A stretch of DNA of 64,000 nt, from NCBI GenBank assembly GCA_964304625.1, contig OZ199838.1, forward strand, positions 15,872,001 through 15,936,000, read 5' to 3'. Below are positions 47,713 through 61,496 of this stretch, one piece after another. A program made the translations under genes and the position numbers. The notes beneath the pieces were generated by a model. It had not been told where the DNA came from. It saw only the letters and a program-made list of their open reading frames with translations, and did no database searches. Numbering within the stretch: position 1 is the stretch's first letter; every line of letters starts with the position of its first letter. The stretch comes from Kudoa neothunni. Lineage: Eukaryota; Cnidaria.

Positions 47713-49313
47713 TTTAAATTGTTTAAATAATTTAAATTATCAATTTCAACCAACCCACATTGCGGTCTTTTAAGGTGACAATTAATTCTAACGTTTTATT
47801 TAATATCTTATTTTCATTTTAAATTCTAGTGCTTTGGGTTTTAATTAGAAATAAAACAATTGTTTCCATGAAGTTTTACTTAACCCTTATAGGAAGGACA
47901 AGATATTTTAGGAACCCCAATTATTTTATTTTTCGAAATTTCCATTTGTACCTTTTTATTTTCTATATAATTTTTCATGTAATCTTTTAATATCAAATTA
48001 AACTAGCAAAATGTTTTCCTTATGAATATAAAATAATAAAATATTTTATCTAAAACGAACCAATAGTATTTAATATTTAAAGGCCTTTGAATCTCTTATA
48101 TTTATTATTTATTTAATTTTAAGTAACAATTAAAAATTAAATTTTAAATAAATAAAAGGAATGAGAGTATGACCAAGTTTTGATTCAATTTCCACCCCAA
48201 GAATCCGACATGCTTCGAGATTATCCATATAGTATTGTAGGACATGAGCGCTCTTAGTAGTATATTAATTTGGAAAATAATGATCTATTAAAATTTAATT
48301 ATGTTCCAAACCGGTTTCCTTTATACATCAGCCATGATTTTTACTATAGAATAAAAATAATAACTGAAAAGGAAGTATTCCTACCATTAATACCACGATC
48401 TCAGAATGAGAATAATGAAAATTTTTAAATCTTTTTTCGTGGCGGTTTATCGGTTATTCCTTTCAGATGACAAGTTCACTTGAAAATCAACCTTAAGTTT
48501 TCTACTAATTGGTTAATAGCTTTATGCAAACATTATCTATATTTTTGAGGAATTTCTTGTTTATTCTTGCTTTTTTCCTAGCTGATTAAATATCTCTACA
48601 TTTTGGCTGTAACTATTATTTTAAATTAAGTAATAACCATATAAAATAAATTTTTTGTCGCTACGAGCGAATTAATTTGAAAAACCTCTGGAGTACCTTC
48701 CCCTCCCCCTTCGGCACACGCATAAGTTTTTCGGGTTACAAGCAACGTTGACTAAATTGACTTGTGGTAATTTGACATCCAGTGTGTGGATGGGTGTTAA
48801 GTATTTTTTAAATATTTAAAAAATTAAAGTATATTTGTTAATCTCATCTGATAATACTAATAATGACCTCATAAAATAACATTTGTTTATAACAAAATTA
48901 TAATAACCTGGAATTCGTAAACACGATATTATAAAAATAAAATCAAGTATATTATATTTATACACATTCGATAATAAAAATATAGTGACTAATGGGGATA
49001 AATTTTAATATTTTTTAATTAGACAAAATATAACATTAAACACGATTATCCCCATTTGGTAAAAATAATATAATAAGATTATCGAAACAATAATTGATTG
49101 ACATTAAAAAAATGATTAATATCGGGGATACAATTTATTATTTAATTATTTCGTAATGATAATTTAATTAAAATATATTTATATGTATAGAACATTATAT
49201 TTTTTATTCTAAAGTAATTTTTTGATATATTCACTGAAGTGATGACAAAATTCTCTTTATTTACACCTTTAAGATAAATAATTTTTCTAATTAAAAATGC
49301 CATCTTCTCATCA
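47713..49313. other. No gene recognised
   Basis: AT-rich. TTAACCCTTATAGG at 47880-47893 looks like a piggyBac end, but no partner end was found. The patch around 48690-48760 resembles the right end of the 49318-50652 element loosely. Confidence 0.45.
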
Positions 49314-49317
49314 TTAA

Positions 49318-50652
49318 CTCTCCTTATCAGAATCGAGGTAAATTGGGGACCCCAATTTCATTATTTTTCAAGTCACTCCAAAAGTGAACTATTGATTTCC
49401 TAACTGTTCCAGGAATGTCTCTATAAGGTTATTTAGTTTGTAGAAAAACTATAATTTTTTTTCTACTTTAAAAAATACGCCGTAGAGATTATATTTATTT
49501 CATAATCCGAATATTTATTCTTATAAAATTTCAATAAAAATTATCCATTATATATATATTAATCTATTTTCCTTACTTACACTTATAAATTTTGTTAAAT
49601 TGATTCTAAAGACGTATAGACGTAAGGTTTATATATACTTCGACTTGGTAGGGGATTAGCGAGAATTAATCCTTACCCCGCTTCTTGATTAGTAGGCATT
49701 TGTTTCTCTAAAGAATCTCTGTTTACCGGCGATAAACTAGCCCATGCTTCACTATATGTAATATAACTATTAGAATCTTTGTGTATTATCAGGGGAATCC
49801 GTAATTTTTATCCAGTGAAATATAAATTGATAGATTATAACGTATTTGGAAAATAATTGTTCGATCGCAAATTTATTTAAGCAATAGCTCTTTCAATAAT
49901 TTCAAAAAATAGTCCGAAATAATGGCTATTTATATTTGAATTGAGTATATAATTGTAGTTCAAGCATCGTGTATTTATTAATTATTGAAATCTCGACATG
50001 TATGTGCTACGGATTATTCGTATAGAGGCGTTAAACTTATGTTCCAGCAATTTGCTATTATGGATACCAAAATATTTAAACAACTTAGGTTTCCTTAAAT
50101 TAAATTCTTTAATCTAATCATATTAACTCTTAAATATGCAAATAATTTACTATAAGAAATCCACCTTTTATAATTTTTTTATTTCACTTTGAAGAAATTA
50201 AAACGATGTGAGTTTTTCAAACATCCCTTTCTATGAAATCTCAGAGTAAACTGCACGCGTGGATACATTTAGTACTTCCGAAACAGTCCTATAATTTCTA
50301 GAGAACGGCACTTAGCTGGATCTATGTTTGATCATCATCTATTAATTTTTTATGGTTCCTACTCAGCAAAATTATATATTTATTTCATTTGGACATCTTC
50401 GAAACCTTTAGTGCTGAAATGTATGCGTTGATTTCATCACATTGGACCATCACAATAAGTTCATCTTGGTCGTATATCTGCATTTTAAGCTACTGGGGAG
50501 AGCTTGATTTTGGTTTTTTTACTTATAAATGTCTTTAAATAATGTCACATTAGTTTCGTAATAACTGATGACGTTTAAGATCAATTTAATAGGGGTCCAA
50601 AATGGACCCCATCGGCTCACGCGTAATTTTTTCGGATGCAATACGAGGAGAG
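49318..50652. mobile_element. Non-autonomous piggyBac-type element
   Basis: TTAA at 49314-49317 and 50653-50656 flank a 1335-bp element with short termini CTCTCCT and its inverse. Subterminal palindromes support the call: AATTGGGGACCCCAATT at 49341-49357, 23 bp inside the left end, and GGGGTCCA/TGGACCCC at 50592-50610, ending exactly 42 bp inside the right end. The same right-hand offset occurs in the 35.5-38.1 kb copy. No piggyBac coding motif is left. A minus-strand scrap near 50240-50310 (TVSEVLNVSTRAVYSEIS) looks like a helix-turn-helix but cannot be assigned. Confidence 0.7.
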
Positions 50653-50819
50653 TTAATAATATATTACTACATTTTACGTAGTTATATAGCTGAGACAAAC
50701 GTTCTTGTTATTTTTATTGTCATAAATTATCTAGTTTATATTATTTTTAATCAGATTAATTTAATAATTAAATAAGAGATTTAGATGAACGAAAGTTAAG
50801 TCTCCTATTCTTGCGTTTA

Positions 50820-52610
50820 ATGATAAAAATATTAGTGATTCTGATAATGTCTTATTTCCTTCAAACCTCCAATGCCGTTGACAACAAGGTATGATTTTAT
50901 GTGTAACCGGAATATCAACATTCTAAAATATAGTGTGGAATAATCATACACTCAGGAGGGAAAAATCTGATGGCCTACATATATACGTTTGACGCATCTG
51001 ACGATAACGCAGTTCCAATCAAAGTTTCCCATTCTATATGCTACAATGGTATCACATTTGAGAGATCAAATCATTCAGAATATAATTTAGAGCGTTCCTT
51101 CATAATAGAAATGTCCAGCACGGATGATTATATTAAAGCTATCAAGAAATGTATCCTAAAAGTAATGGGGATATTGGAAGAAAAGGGAATATCAATTGAT
51201 GATGTTCGTATGGAGTATTTTGATCACAATCTTGCTTCAATTCCATCGTAATAATGTTATTCCTAATCGCTAATATTCACACCAAACTATATTCTAAGAG
51301 AGTTTATTAATGCGAATGTAACCCATAATATTGAGAAAATTAATGAAGAATTTAAAACCTACAATCCTATTCATGGTAGTGGATTCTACAATAATATAAG
51401 TTCTAAATATGAGTCTACCTACACATTGCTTTACCACCACATAGAGAAAGTATTATTTACAATTATTGATGCATTTTTACTCCATTAATGGATAAATGTA
51501 ATTTTTGGTAAAAATTAGCATGATTTTGACGGGTTTTATTATTTCAATGGATGGAACATATTATCTGCCTACATAGTAGACTACCTTGGTAACAAGCCCG
51601 AAGGAGTGCAACTCTATAGAATAAAATGGAAAGGACGAGAGTTTAGATTGGTTTCATGGGATTTTATTTCATCAGATGTTTATCACGGCAGATCTCTGCG
51701 TATATTTAACGTAACTTAATTTGATAACTGGATTATATATCTCATTCTCTACAGTTATCTGCAGAATTTGAGAAACTTCAGAAACGTGAGTTGAAAAGTG
51801 GTGATTGTGCGTGCAGAAGAATGAGTACGCTGGTTTTAAGTTGGTTTTCTTCTGATGCTAATGCATGTTCTTCTTGGACAAAAGATGATATAATTATATT
51901 TCCATTCAATCGAGCATCCTCATTTGATGAAGCAAAATGCAAAGAAAAACTTGAAAAGCGTCTTAAGAAAAATCCATCTTTTATGATGGCTGTTTGTAAA
52001 ATGTTGCAAGGAATTAATTCTTTTCATATCTTTAACAAACGGAAGAAATTTGCAGTACTTATGTAATAGTGGTAGATTTTATGGTTAAAATCAAGATTTA
52101 TTTCCCTTTACATCTACCTGCGGGCTTAAAATTGCCGTCAACTTTAGAAGAAATTGAAAACCAGTTGAAACTAATTTGCCAATCGTATGAAAAAGGGAGT
52201 CACGTAGATTTATAGTTTGCGGGTTGTTTGTCATTAATTCTTTTCAGGCGTTTTTGGAGGAATGGGTTATGAATTGCGCTATTCCACAACTCTATTTAAG
52301 GACTTTAAACAATTCGGTAGTGGCAAATAAAATATCTTACACTATTAAGGTTGATTACCAATCATGATTGTATTATACATATTTTTTGTAGAAAATGGAC
52401 TATCAATGGCTGGATGGATATAAATGGACTGATCCGCGCCTTCGAAATCGAGCAGAAATATTTGTTTCTAGTGGATTTTCGTATAGAGTATTATCCAAAG
52501 CTGCTATTGGTGGAATCGTTGGGTCAATTCTGATTGTGATAATAGTGGTTTCGGTTATAATTCTGATAGTTTTTAAAAAATACCGACGACATCGAGGTAT
52601 ATGTGTATAA
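50820..52610 (+). CDS. Tandem-array type I membrane protein, copy E
   Basis: Same nine-exon plan and phases; open after splicing. Signal peptide MIKILVILIMSYFLQTSNA. This copy shows the second subgroup's features: exon 2 begins CGIIIHSGGKNLMAYIYTF, exon 3 ends VRMEYFDHN, exon 5 opens HDFDGFYYFNGWNILSAY, exon 6 has GDCACRRM, NACSSW, AKCKEK and AVCKM, exon 7 LICQSYEKG. Last exon: DYQWLDGYKWTDPRLRNRAE, then membrane helix IGGIVGSILIVIIVVSVIIL and tail KKYRRHRGICV. Introns are about 45-70 nt. The start lies some 160 bp right of a piggyBac-type relic, so its promoter region may have been altered by that insertion (inference). Confidence 0.85.
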
Positions 52611-55499
52611 TCGCCTGATTCGGAAGTATAAGTTGAAAACAGAAAACTCGAGCTAATTATCGGCTATAATTTTCTCCAACACACTACATATTATATTATT
52701 TGTTCCAATTAATACATGTGTTGAAATATTATATTTACTTATTTCTCTTTTTTTGATAATAAATATAATAATAGGTATAATATAATTAGGGCATGAAATT
52801 TTGGACGTTTATTTTTAGGTGAATCGATGATTTAAATCGACGACGTCTATAAATAAACATCGAACTTGTCACCGCTTTTATGCAGTAAGGATATTTACAC
52901 AGATACGCGCGAGAATCTCTATGAAGAAAAAAACACGATTTAACATTACATATAATATAATAAATTATGTTAAATTTCACTACTTTAATATAGTTGTAGT
53001 ATTATAGAGATTTTTCCTTTCGAAAGAACATACCTAATCCCCACAAAATTTTAATTGCGATTAAAGACAACTATTTGTTTAAACAATACTATCGAAATAA
53101 TTGGCATTGCTAAAATGTTTTATTCAAACAGTGTAGATAAGTGTTTGTTAACAAAAGTTTTAAAATTAGAAAGTGAACGTGCTGAATGCCAATATTTTTA
53201 GGTAATACTTCTAGGTCTTGTGTGATTATCTGTTATTTAAATATTGCCCATCATACACATCAGCTAAAACAAGATAAACCTTTATTTTTTGATTTTTGTG
53301 ATCTCCAAATAACAAAAGGGACTACGAGAGATATGCTTTAACGATTTATCATTCAACGGTGTTTCAATAATGCAAAATGTTTCTGTACATGGTTTTGTTT
53401 TTTAGGTAACTTTCACTTGAAGGATTTGTGAACAAATTCATTTTAAATAATTCTAAATAAATTAACTCAATCCTCAATAAAACTCTCCTAATCACATCTT
53501 TTTCAGCCATTTCTTATTGAGACGCCCTGTTCGAAACACATCCAAAAAATAAACTTTGAACCATCTTGATAAGATTAGACCTTTAAACAATCGAGGGTAA
53601 ATTTTGAAAGATAATTCATCTCTATAATTAATTATATTAGTTTAAAACGCTTGAAACATGTAGCCACACAGAAATGTTTAAGTAAAATATGAAATATGAC
53701 GCCATATTTCACTTTATATTCAAAAACTAGATAATAAATGTTTATATTTATATTGTTGAGAAAAGTAATAACAAAATGCTTAAAAAACGTATATTTTGAT
53801 TTTTGACGATTGCTCTATTTTAAATTTAATTTTAATTAAAAAATAATTTGTTAGTATTTTTTTTTAGTTACTTAATGTATATAAATAAAAAGACAACTCA
53901 ATAAAATAAATTTAAAATTTTCATGTTTGCATTTTTGAACAAATATTGTTATAACATTTTTTTAAACATGAATAAACTAAGCAAAAAAATTTATAAACTA
54001 AAAACCGCACTAAGTTACGCCATAGTTTAATTGAAACATTTTAATTCTAATTTTAAATAGAATAGATTAGAAAGTTCTCTTTTTAAAATACGAAGTCAAG
54101 ATTGAACAGCTACTAACTTATTACCAACAGGTAGAAACAAAAAAATTCAGTGAACAATTAATGACTGCAAATTTGTTAAAATTATGGAGAAATAATAATT
54201 TTTTGGATGTATTTATCAACAACATAGAGATTCCATATGTTGTGCTCGACTTAAGATTTATTTCCAGTTTATAGATTATTCTTTTTTGGCTGAAATTAAC
54301 TGCCTAATGAGATTTTTGTGATAAGATAAAAAATTTAAAAACTTTTGAAAAAGAAGTGAACTAACAAGCCGAATTGTAACAAATGACTTTATTTCCGATT
54401 TTGTATGAGACACCGCCCCAAGTTTGTACACAGATACTGTAGTACTGTATTACTGTAGTTTAAATGATATTTTAAAAGGAATAAAATAATTTATTCCAAA
54501 AAATAACGCGCGGTTAAATTTTGATAAGAAAATTCCTCCTAACATTGATTACAAAAATCCACTTTGACCGAATTACACAATCTCTTTAATACGTTGACTT
54601 AATCTCTTCGAAATAGAGGATAATCCCTATACCCTCGAAATGAACCCTCGATTTTTTGGAGGCCTAGATAAATTTGGAAATTATATGTCATAATTTTAAT
54701 GAAATTTAATATTATTGTCTGATCCAAAAGACAATTATTTAATTTATGTAGTATATGTTTTGTTGTTTTCATATAATATATATGGTCTCAAGTTAGCAAT
54801 ATTTCTAATGAATTTAAAATAAATACATTTTAGTTCTGTTATTTAATAAAATTCAAAACTCTGACATGCCTGATACCCATTTTAATTTTAAATGAATGAA
54901 TGAAAGAAAGAAAGGAGTGCACCTACATAACGCGCTATGATGAATATTCTCTCACTATTAGTTTAAGTATATTTAAGTGATTTTCGTCTGTTAACAAGTA
55001 AATTATAATAATAGAGCGCGTTTTCAAAAATTTGAATTAATGCCACTCCGGCCAATAAAATTTATTTTTATGCATAATTGTCATGTATTTCATAAAATAT
55101 TTCTTTCAAAATATAATTTTTAAAATTTTTAAAATATTTATGTATATAATTAAATAACTTAGAAATTTATATAATTAGTTATAGGGGAATTATTCTTATG
55201 TACTATCAAATAAATTATAATTGTCATTATTTTTAATTATATAATATATCCACTTCAAGAAAAAAAATATATACACTAAAACTCTCTCAATATATAAAAA
55301 TATTTAGAATCTTTGGCCAGAATTATTTTTAGATTTGGAATAATTTTATAAATGAGAAGTGGGCATGAAAATTTGTCCACATACGCCTACAAACTAATTG
55401 AAGAAAGGCTATTGACTCTATCGAACCATTGTTTACAACTTGGATAAAAACAAATTTTCAATTTATTTTAAAGTTAGAGTGAAATTTTTACATGATTAT
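52611..55499. other. Intergenic, no gene recognised
   Basis: Nearly 3 kb of AT-rich DNA. No exon of the flanking family, no transposon end pair and no RNA gene seen. A palindrome-like ACAGATACTGTAGTACTGTA repeat occurs near 54428-54455. Confidence 0.5.
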
Positions 55500-55605
55500 T
55501 GTAATGAATTGTCCTGGGTGGGGATCGAACTCTTGAGTCGTATCTCTCTTGAGCCAATCGCGCATACATTAGCTTTGGTCACATCCCATATTTAGCCAAC
55601 TATTA
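55500..55605 (-). repeat. tRNA-like SINE relic or tRNA pseudogene
   Basis: On the minus strand, AGTTCGATCCCCACCC (from 55532 down) contains a good B box. The upstream part GACCAAAGCTAATGTATGCG is a loose A-box region with GCGATTGGCTCAAGAG between. The spacing fits a tRNA-derived head. No structure-perfect tRNA can be folded by eye and the body beyond it is unrelated to the 24.4-kb SINE. Confidence 0.45.
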
Positions 55606-56943
55606 CAGTAATGATACATATGAATAGGTTTTTATTTAATTTCAATTATTCCTTGCAATTTATCGATAATTACTGAGAGAATTTTATAAATATTTTTACC
55701 TTTTGATTCTTTTTAACTAAAATTATTAACCTAATATATTAATTTCGGATTTCAAATACAATATTGGAACTATAATAAAGTAAAAACATTGACGTTTCAG
55801 CGCGTTGGACTTATTCTCGAAAAGATAAGTAGTCGATGATTCAAATTTTCTTTTTTTTCCTCTAAATGAATTCGCAAAATTATTTATTGTAATATTTAAA
55901 ATTATGAAATTCGAAAGTTCATTTTTTACATAAGAATATTTACTTATTTATTCAAGATTATTATCAGTATTTACGAACTCTATCGAACATTATACAAACG
56001 CAATTAAATGTAGTTTGTGTTCATTCGTTTCATGAATATTAAAAAAAAATAACAATATTCTATTTATTGATTATATATATTTAATTTTACATTCTCATCA
56101 CTGTTCAATGAATTCCTACAAAAATTTTTAAGTTTATATATTTTAATTATTAATAATATTTGCATTAATTATATTTGTTTAAATTGTTGCGGCTAATATT
56201 CATAAAATTATCAACGAAATAAAACAACTCATTCACTTAGAGTTAACAGTAGTTTATGTATAGATGTAATTTATTGTTATCTTGGGGATTCTTAAAAGAC
56301 AAATTAATGGTCTTTATTACCACTTATTAGAATCCCTCAGGTATTCATTCAATATGCTTAATTCATTAAATTTATTGCAAAGTAATAATTTTATTTTAAC
56401 TATATTTACTTGATTTGAAATAATTATTTAAATAATTGTGTATTTTTTCAGATATTAAATAATTTAGTCGATGTATGAATATTTTAGGTACATTTAAAGT
56501 TTATAATCTATCATATTAATTTTAATTTTTTGTGATGCTATTTATTGAAATCATTAAAGTAAATAAATAATCAATTTAGGATTAATATAGTTGTTTTGGG
56601 AGCCTAAGTGAAAAATAATATCTATTAATTATATCATTTAAAATTTTTTATTTTTAAACAATAACTAATTATTTTTAGCGTGAATATTTGTAAAAATTTC
56701 ATCTTTGTTAATTTATTGGTATCGAATTAAAATAGTTGTTTTTTTAAACCACGTAAAACTTGAAAATATTTTTTAAAGCAATATTTTTATATTTCTTATT
56801 GAATAGAAACTATTTCACTTAATCTAATAAGTTAATTCAATCTCAGTGTACACACTTTACATTATTTTCCAAACGATGTTACTTATCAGTTGGCGAGGGA
56901 TTTATTTAAACGAAAATTAATTCTTCTTCCACAAGCTATTAAG
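55606..56943. other. Spacer before copy F
   Basis: Extremely AT-rich; nothing recognised. Confidence 0.55.
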
Positions 56944-58765
56944 ATGATGATACTTGTGAGGATAGTGTTTGTTTATCTGTGTCGAAAAATCGCTTCTATC
57001 GATAATCCGGTAAAGAAATGTATTTAAAATATAGCTTGAATTTTTATGTTAGGTGGGAGTAGTAATTCATAGCGATGGAAACGATTTGATGGCCTACATT
57101 TATAAAATTGTTCAATCCGAACCGTCCCCCTCAATAATCGTCGTGTCTCATGATAAATGTCATAGCGGTATTAAAATACTCAACTAAAAACCTGTTAACA
57201 ATTATTATAGAGCGTTACTACATAGTTGATGTAGATGGACCAAATAATATGATCAAAATGCTTAAAAAATGTATCATTAATGTGAAAAGCGTGTTGAATC
57301 AGAATGGGCTCTCAATGGACGGAATCCGCATGGAGTATTACGATCATATATTCAGAGTAGTTTTGAGGTATTGGAAGTTTTAATTCATTTCTGTAATCTG
57401 TGTGTCATTATTCAAAGACACAAAATAAAAGGAGTACCAAATACATGGTCAGACGATATCAAAGCAATAAATAATGAATTCAAAGAATACACTCCGATCA
57501 ATGGTGATAATTTTTTCAATTATAATAGTAGCCAATTCGAGGTAGCGTATACGATGCTTGGGCTAAAAAAACAGCCAGTATTACTTCGTCTTTAAAACTT
57601 TGTTATTAATAATCTCAACTATAAGGATCTCATGAAAGATTGTGATGGCTTTTTTTATTTTAACGGCTGGGGACTGCTATCTGGATATTTGGTTGATCAT
57701 ACCTATAATTTACCTCCTGCATCACATCTTAATATTATTTCGTGGAATAATGAGAAATTAAATTTGGTTGACTGGAGTATGCGTTCATCACTAGCTGATC
57801 AATTTGATCGATTGTTGATTTATAATGTTTATTTATTATTAAATTGAATATTATTTAATATTTCCCATTAACAGATCACCGAAGAGTATGGTCAATTGGA
57901 GGTTGACGAACTGAAAAAAGATTATTGTAGCTCTTTATACATTGGCGTAATATTACGTAATTGGTTTTATTCTGATGGTGAAAGTTGTTCGCTCGAAAAA
58001 TCAGATCAAATAAAATTATACCCCATTGGGAAGGGCGATAACTTTAATTTTGCTCGCTGTAAAGAAAAGTTGCTGAAACATTATAACAAAAATCCGGAAT
58101 TTATCAAAGATGTATGTAAATATCTCGTGGAGGCTAGCATTCGCCCGATATCTGAGAAAAAACGTAAATTCGCGGTAAAGATAGGATTACTAATCGTTTA
58201 AAACAAAATACTAAAATTAAGATCTTTTTCCCTTTTAAAGTCCCTCTCGGTTCACAGACCGTTAAATCATTAGACCAACTTCAACGATACTTCGACACAT
58301 TATGCCAAACTTATGAATCTGCAAATGAGGTTTTTAATAGGTTTCAATTTTATTTTATTTCAAATAAAGGATTTATTTGATGAGTGGTTATTCAGATGTG
58401 TTCTGCTTCAACTGGGTTTTAGATTTTTGAAAAGTTCCATTGAACAAAATAAACTTGACTATGTTATTAAGGTATGATTTTAGATATACGTGTAGTATAA
58501 TATTATTGATTTGTTTGAGTAGAATATAGGATACGAATGGCTGGATGGTTATGCGTTAACCGATCCACGTCTTGAAAATGCAGCTAATATTACTGGATTT
58601 CTCCCAACACAAAAGCATTTGTTATCAGCCGGTGCTCTGGCAGGAATTGTCGTTTCAATTCTACTTATCGGAATCATTGTCTCTGTCATTATTTTGGTGT
58701 TTTATAAAAGACGCCAAAGGGATCAATTACCAACTGGCGATGAGCCTCACAGCGATCCCATCTAA
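56944..58765 (+). CDS. Tandem-array type I membrane protein, copy F
   Basis: Nine exons, same phases, open frame. Signal peptide MMILVRIVFVYLC. Subgroup features shared with E and G: VGVVIHSDGNDLMAYIYKI (exon 2), IRMEYYDH (exon 3), DCDGFFYFNGWGLLSGY (exon 5), CSSLYIGVILRNWF with ESCSLEKSDQIKLYPIGKGD (exon 6), LCQTYESANE (exon 7), FDEWLFRCVLLQL (exon 8). Last exon: GYEWLDGYALTDPRLENAAN, membrane helix AGALAGIVVSILLIGIIVSV and the most polar tail of the array, YKRRQRDQLPTGDEPHSDPI. Introns are 44-57 nt; an AATAAA cluster follows at about 58882. E, F and G are closer to one another than to A-C, so this end of the array seems to have expanded later. Confidence 0.87.
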
Positions 58766-59931
58766 ATTCAGTTCAGTTCACCTTGATTGATTGATCAATT
58801 TGATCTAAGAAAATTAATTAATTTCTTCATTTAACATTTATTTGAAATATTATTCTTTTTAAAAGTACTTTTATATTCTGCATAAATAAATAAGATATCA
58901 GTCCTTATTTTCTTTATTTCAACTTTCCAGCTATTCTGTAATAAACAAATATAAATAGTCTAATTGTTAGATTTTGGTTGGATTTGAAAATATAAATTTT
59001 ATTATATGACTGGTAAATGTTTAGCTATTTTCATTTCATATTTCTCCACTTTATTAATTTATTTGAGAGATACACATAGATAATTTAACAGTGATTAAAC
59101 TACATTTCTTGATTATTGTTTGTTAATGTATAATACGTCACATAGATAAAAACGCGAATAATCCAACAACACATCGGTAGACTCCCTTTTCAGCTATAGG
59201 ATAGATATTAGATACAGTTTTTGTTAACACCGTTAATTATTTTCTTGCTTAATTTTTTTTTCGCCATTTGGAAATAATGCATTGTGTTAAATTGATTATT
59301 TATAATGATTAAAATGTAAAAATGACCACAGAAAATTTTTTTAGTCATTATCATCAGATTAGAGGAAGAAACTAAATTATATATAAATCCTATTAAAATT
59401 TGTCATAATGATGTGAATATTTCACAGTGTGATTAAATACATTTCGGATTCATATTTATCCATTTTTTATACATTAATTTAAAATAATTAATATATTTAT
59501 ATTGATGAATTTGGTTTGCGCCTGCGCACATTTATATATGCCGATTGTTCTTTTTCAAACTTATTCCACATTTTAAAATATATAGGGCTATAGCTTTTAA
59601 TTATTTTTACTTAGGAGCGAATTTTAGTATATATATTTTTTTCATACCTTATATGATCAAGGAATATTAACAATAATGACTTATTCGACAATTACACTAA
59701 AATAATCCCTGAAACCTTCTAAAAATTAATCTTAAAACCTAAAAATTACAAATGAATAATTTTAAACTATTGTAAATAATATTTAAAACAATATTTAAAG
59801 GAATACATTTTTATTATGGATAAAAATAAATATAATTTTAAAATAGTCCTATCTACAAAATTTTTTAATGCGATTTATATAAGGAAAAATTAATATATTA
59901 TTTTATAATTATTTTTGGAGAGGAAATTTAA
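58766..59931. other. Intergenic, no gene recognised
   Basis: 3' flank of copy F with AATAAATAAATAAG near 58881. No other feature supported. Confidence 0.55.
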
Positions 59932-60465
59932 CTCTTTAAGGATTTTGCGGTGAAATTCTTCTCAACAACGTTTAAATCCTACATATATTCTTTCATTCTT
60001 TGTAATGTGTATGAAATTATTGTTATAACTATAAATTTATTTGAGTAAAATTTGTAAGTGTTTGATTTCTAAAAAAATATGTTTTTAGTTATTAAAAACT
60101 AAAAAACAGTTTCCAATGATTTTAGGGTGAAATTCACCCCAACATAATTTGTACTTAATTTTTCATCCAAAAAATGTGTTGATTGTTCAAAATAAATTCT
60201 ATTCTAGCTTATAATATTAACAAATTAAAATACATCACAGTTACATGTTTTCCTTTTGTGCATTGTGCATTGCGCATTACTGAAGAGTAGGTGACTTATG
60301 ACTTAAGCCTTGAAAAGTTTTTCTCTGAATGTAATGTGTCAAACCACATAATGTTTTAAAAATAAATTTTATAACAATTTATTGTTTAAATTTATTCAAA
60401 AAACTCTGGGGTGAATTACAACCAAAAACCATTAGAGGCAGTTCGTTGTTTGATACCTTAGATGG
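59932..60465. mobile_element. piggyBac-type MITE, worn
   Basis: A 534-bp stretch flanked by TTAA at 59928-59931 and 60466-60469. The ends CTCTTTAAGG and, inverted, CCATCTAAGG agree at seven of ten. A GGTGAAATTC block recurs: degenerate from about 59948 (16 bp inside the left end), as the perfect palindrome GGGTGAAATTCACCC at 60125-60139, and as GGGGTGAATTACAACC at 60408-60423, ending 42 bp inside the right end. The 16 and 42 offsets match the 35.5-38.1 kb piggyBac. No coding content. Confidence 0.6.
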
Positions 60466-60469
60466 TTAA

Positions 60470-61496
60470 AATAAAGCGTTATGGAGATGTAATATTTTTC
60501 TTTATTAATATAATCTTTAAATGAGCCTAATGCAGGTAAAAGTTAATTTGGCGTCGAATCCTTATTTCCCACTACAAAAATCTGTTTCTTAATGAGATTT
60601 CCGCATCGTATAAAATGATAAAAAAATAAGAGCTCATTATCAACATTTTCTCACTTTAAACCGGGATCTATTGGAATAAAGAAACCTCAAGTTTCTTGTC
60701 TACTCTAAATTCATCCTGGGATTTTCTCGAATATTATTATATAAAAAAATTAGGTTTTAACAAATATTATACAAATCATAAACTCTCATATTTCAATGAG
60801 AAGGGAATATTTATTGTCCAATGTGTTAGGTATAATTTTATATTGGAAATATTAAAGTTACTTAAAAATTTACAAAATAAGATGGTACATTTAAAACTAA
60901 TATATATTTTGGCACATCCACGACATCTGCGAGTTTTTGGAATAACTCCAATTAGATTATCTGTAAAAAGGAGATTAAAATTCCTTGTTTGTGTTTTATT
61001 GCAGTGATGTCATCTAAGGTAATATCATCAACGCTAAGCGTAGAAAACCGCAATCTTTTTGGTATTTTCGAAGATATCCGAATTCAGACGAGTTCTAATC
61101 TTTTCTTTAGGTCAACCGACAAACTAATTATAATCGAGAAATGATATGAATATATATTTATTTATATTTATACGAAAAGCCTGATAAAATTAACGTTTTC
61201 AAAATTTTCCATTGACTTTAGGCATATTACCATGAGTATTGTTATTTGGAGGGTTAATATCCGCCGAAGATTTACTTAATCTAATCATTTAATATTTTTA
61301 TTATTTAAAAATGTAATAAATCAATATAAATATACATTATTAATTTTATTATCATTATTATCATTATACTGGAAATAAACATTTTTTTGAATATATAACA
61401 AATTAAATTACACAATTAATTTTTATTTTATTTTTATTAATAAATAATAAGGATTAATTTCCACTAAGACTAAATCCTATTTCACAGAATTAAAAA
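60470..61496. other. Spacer before copy G
   Basis: Contains a 103-codon frame at 60696-61007 without any recognisable motif, not conserved near other copies; it is probably chance. Otherwise nothing. Confidence 0.5.

Noticed and set aside
47880-47920. TTAACCCTTATAGG as a piggyBac left end
   Set aside because: No partner terminus; the candidate near 48750 lacks TTAA and matches loosely.
50240-50360. Minus-strand helix-turn-helix-like scrap TVSEVLNVSTRAVYSEIS
   Set aside because: Only about 20 residues with a stop close by; cannot be assigned to a family.
60696-61007. 103-codon frame before copy G
   Set aside because: No motif, AT-driven composition, absent from other intergenic spacers; likely chance.
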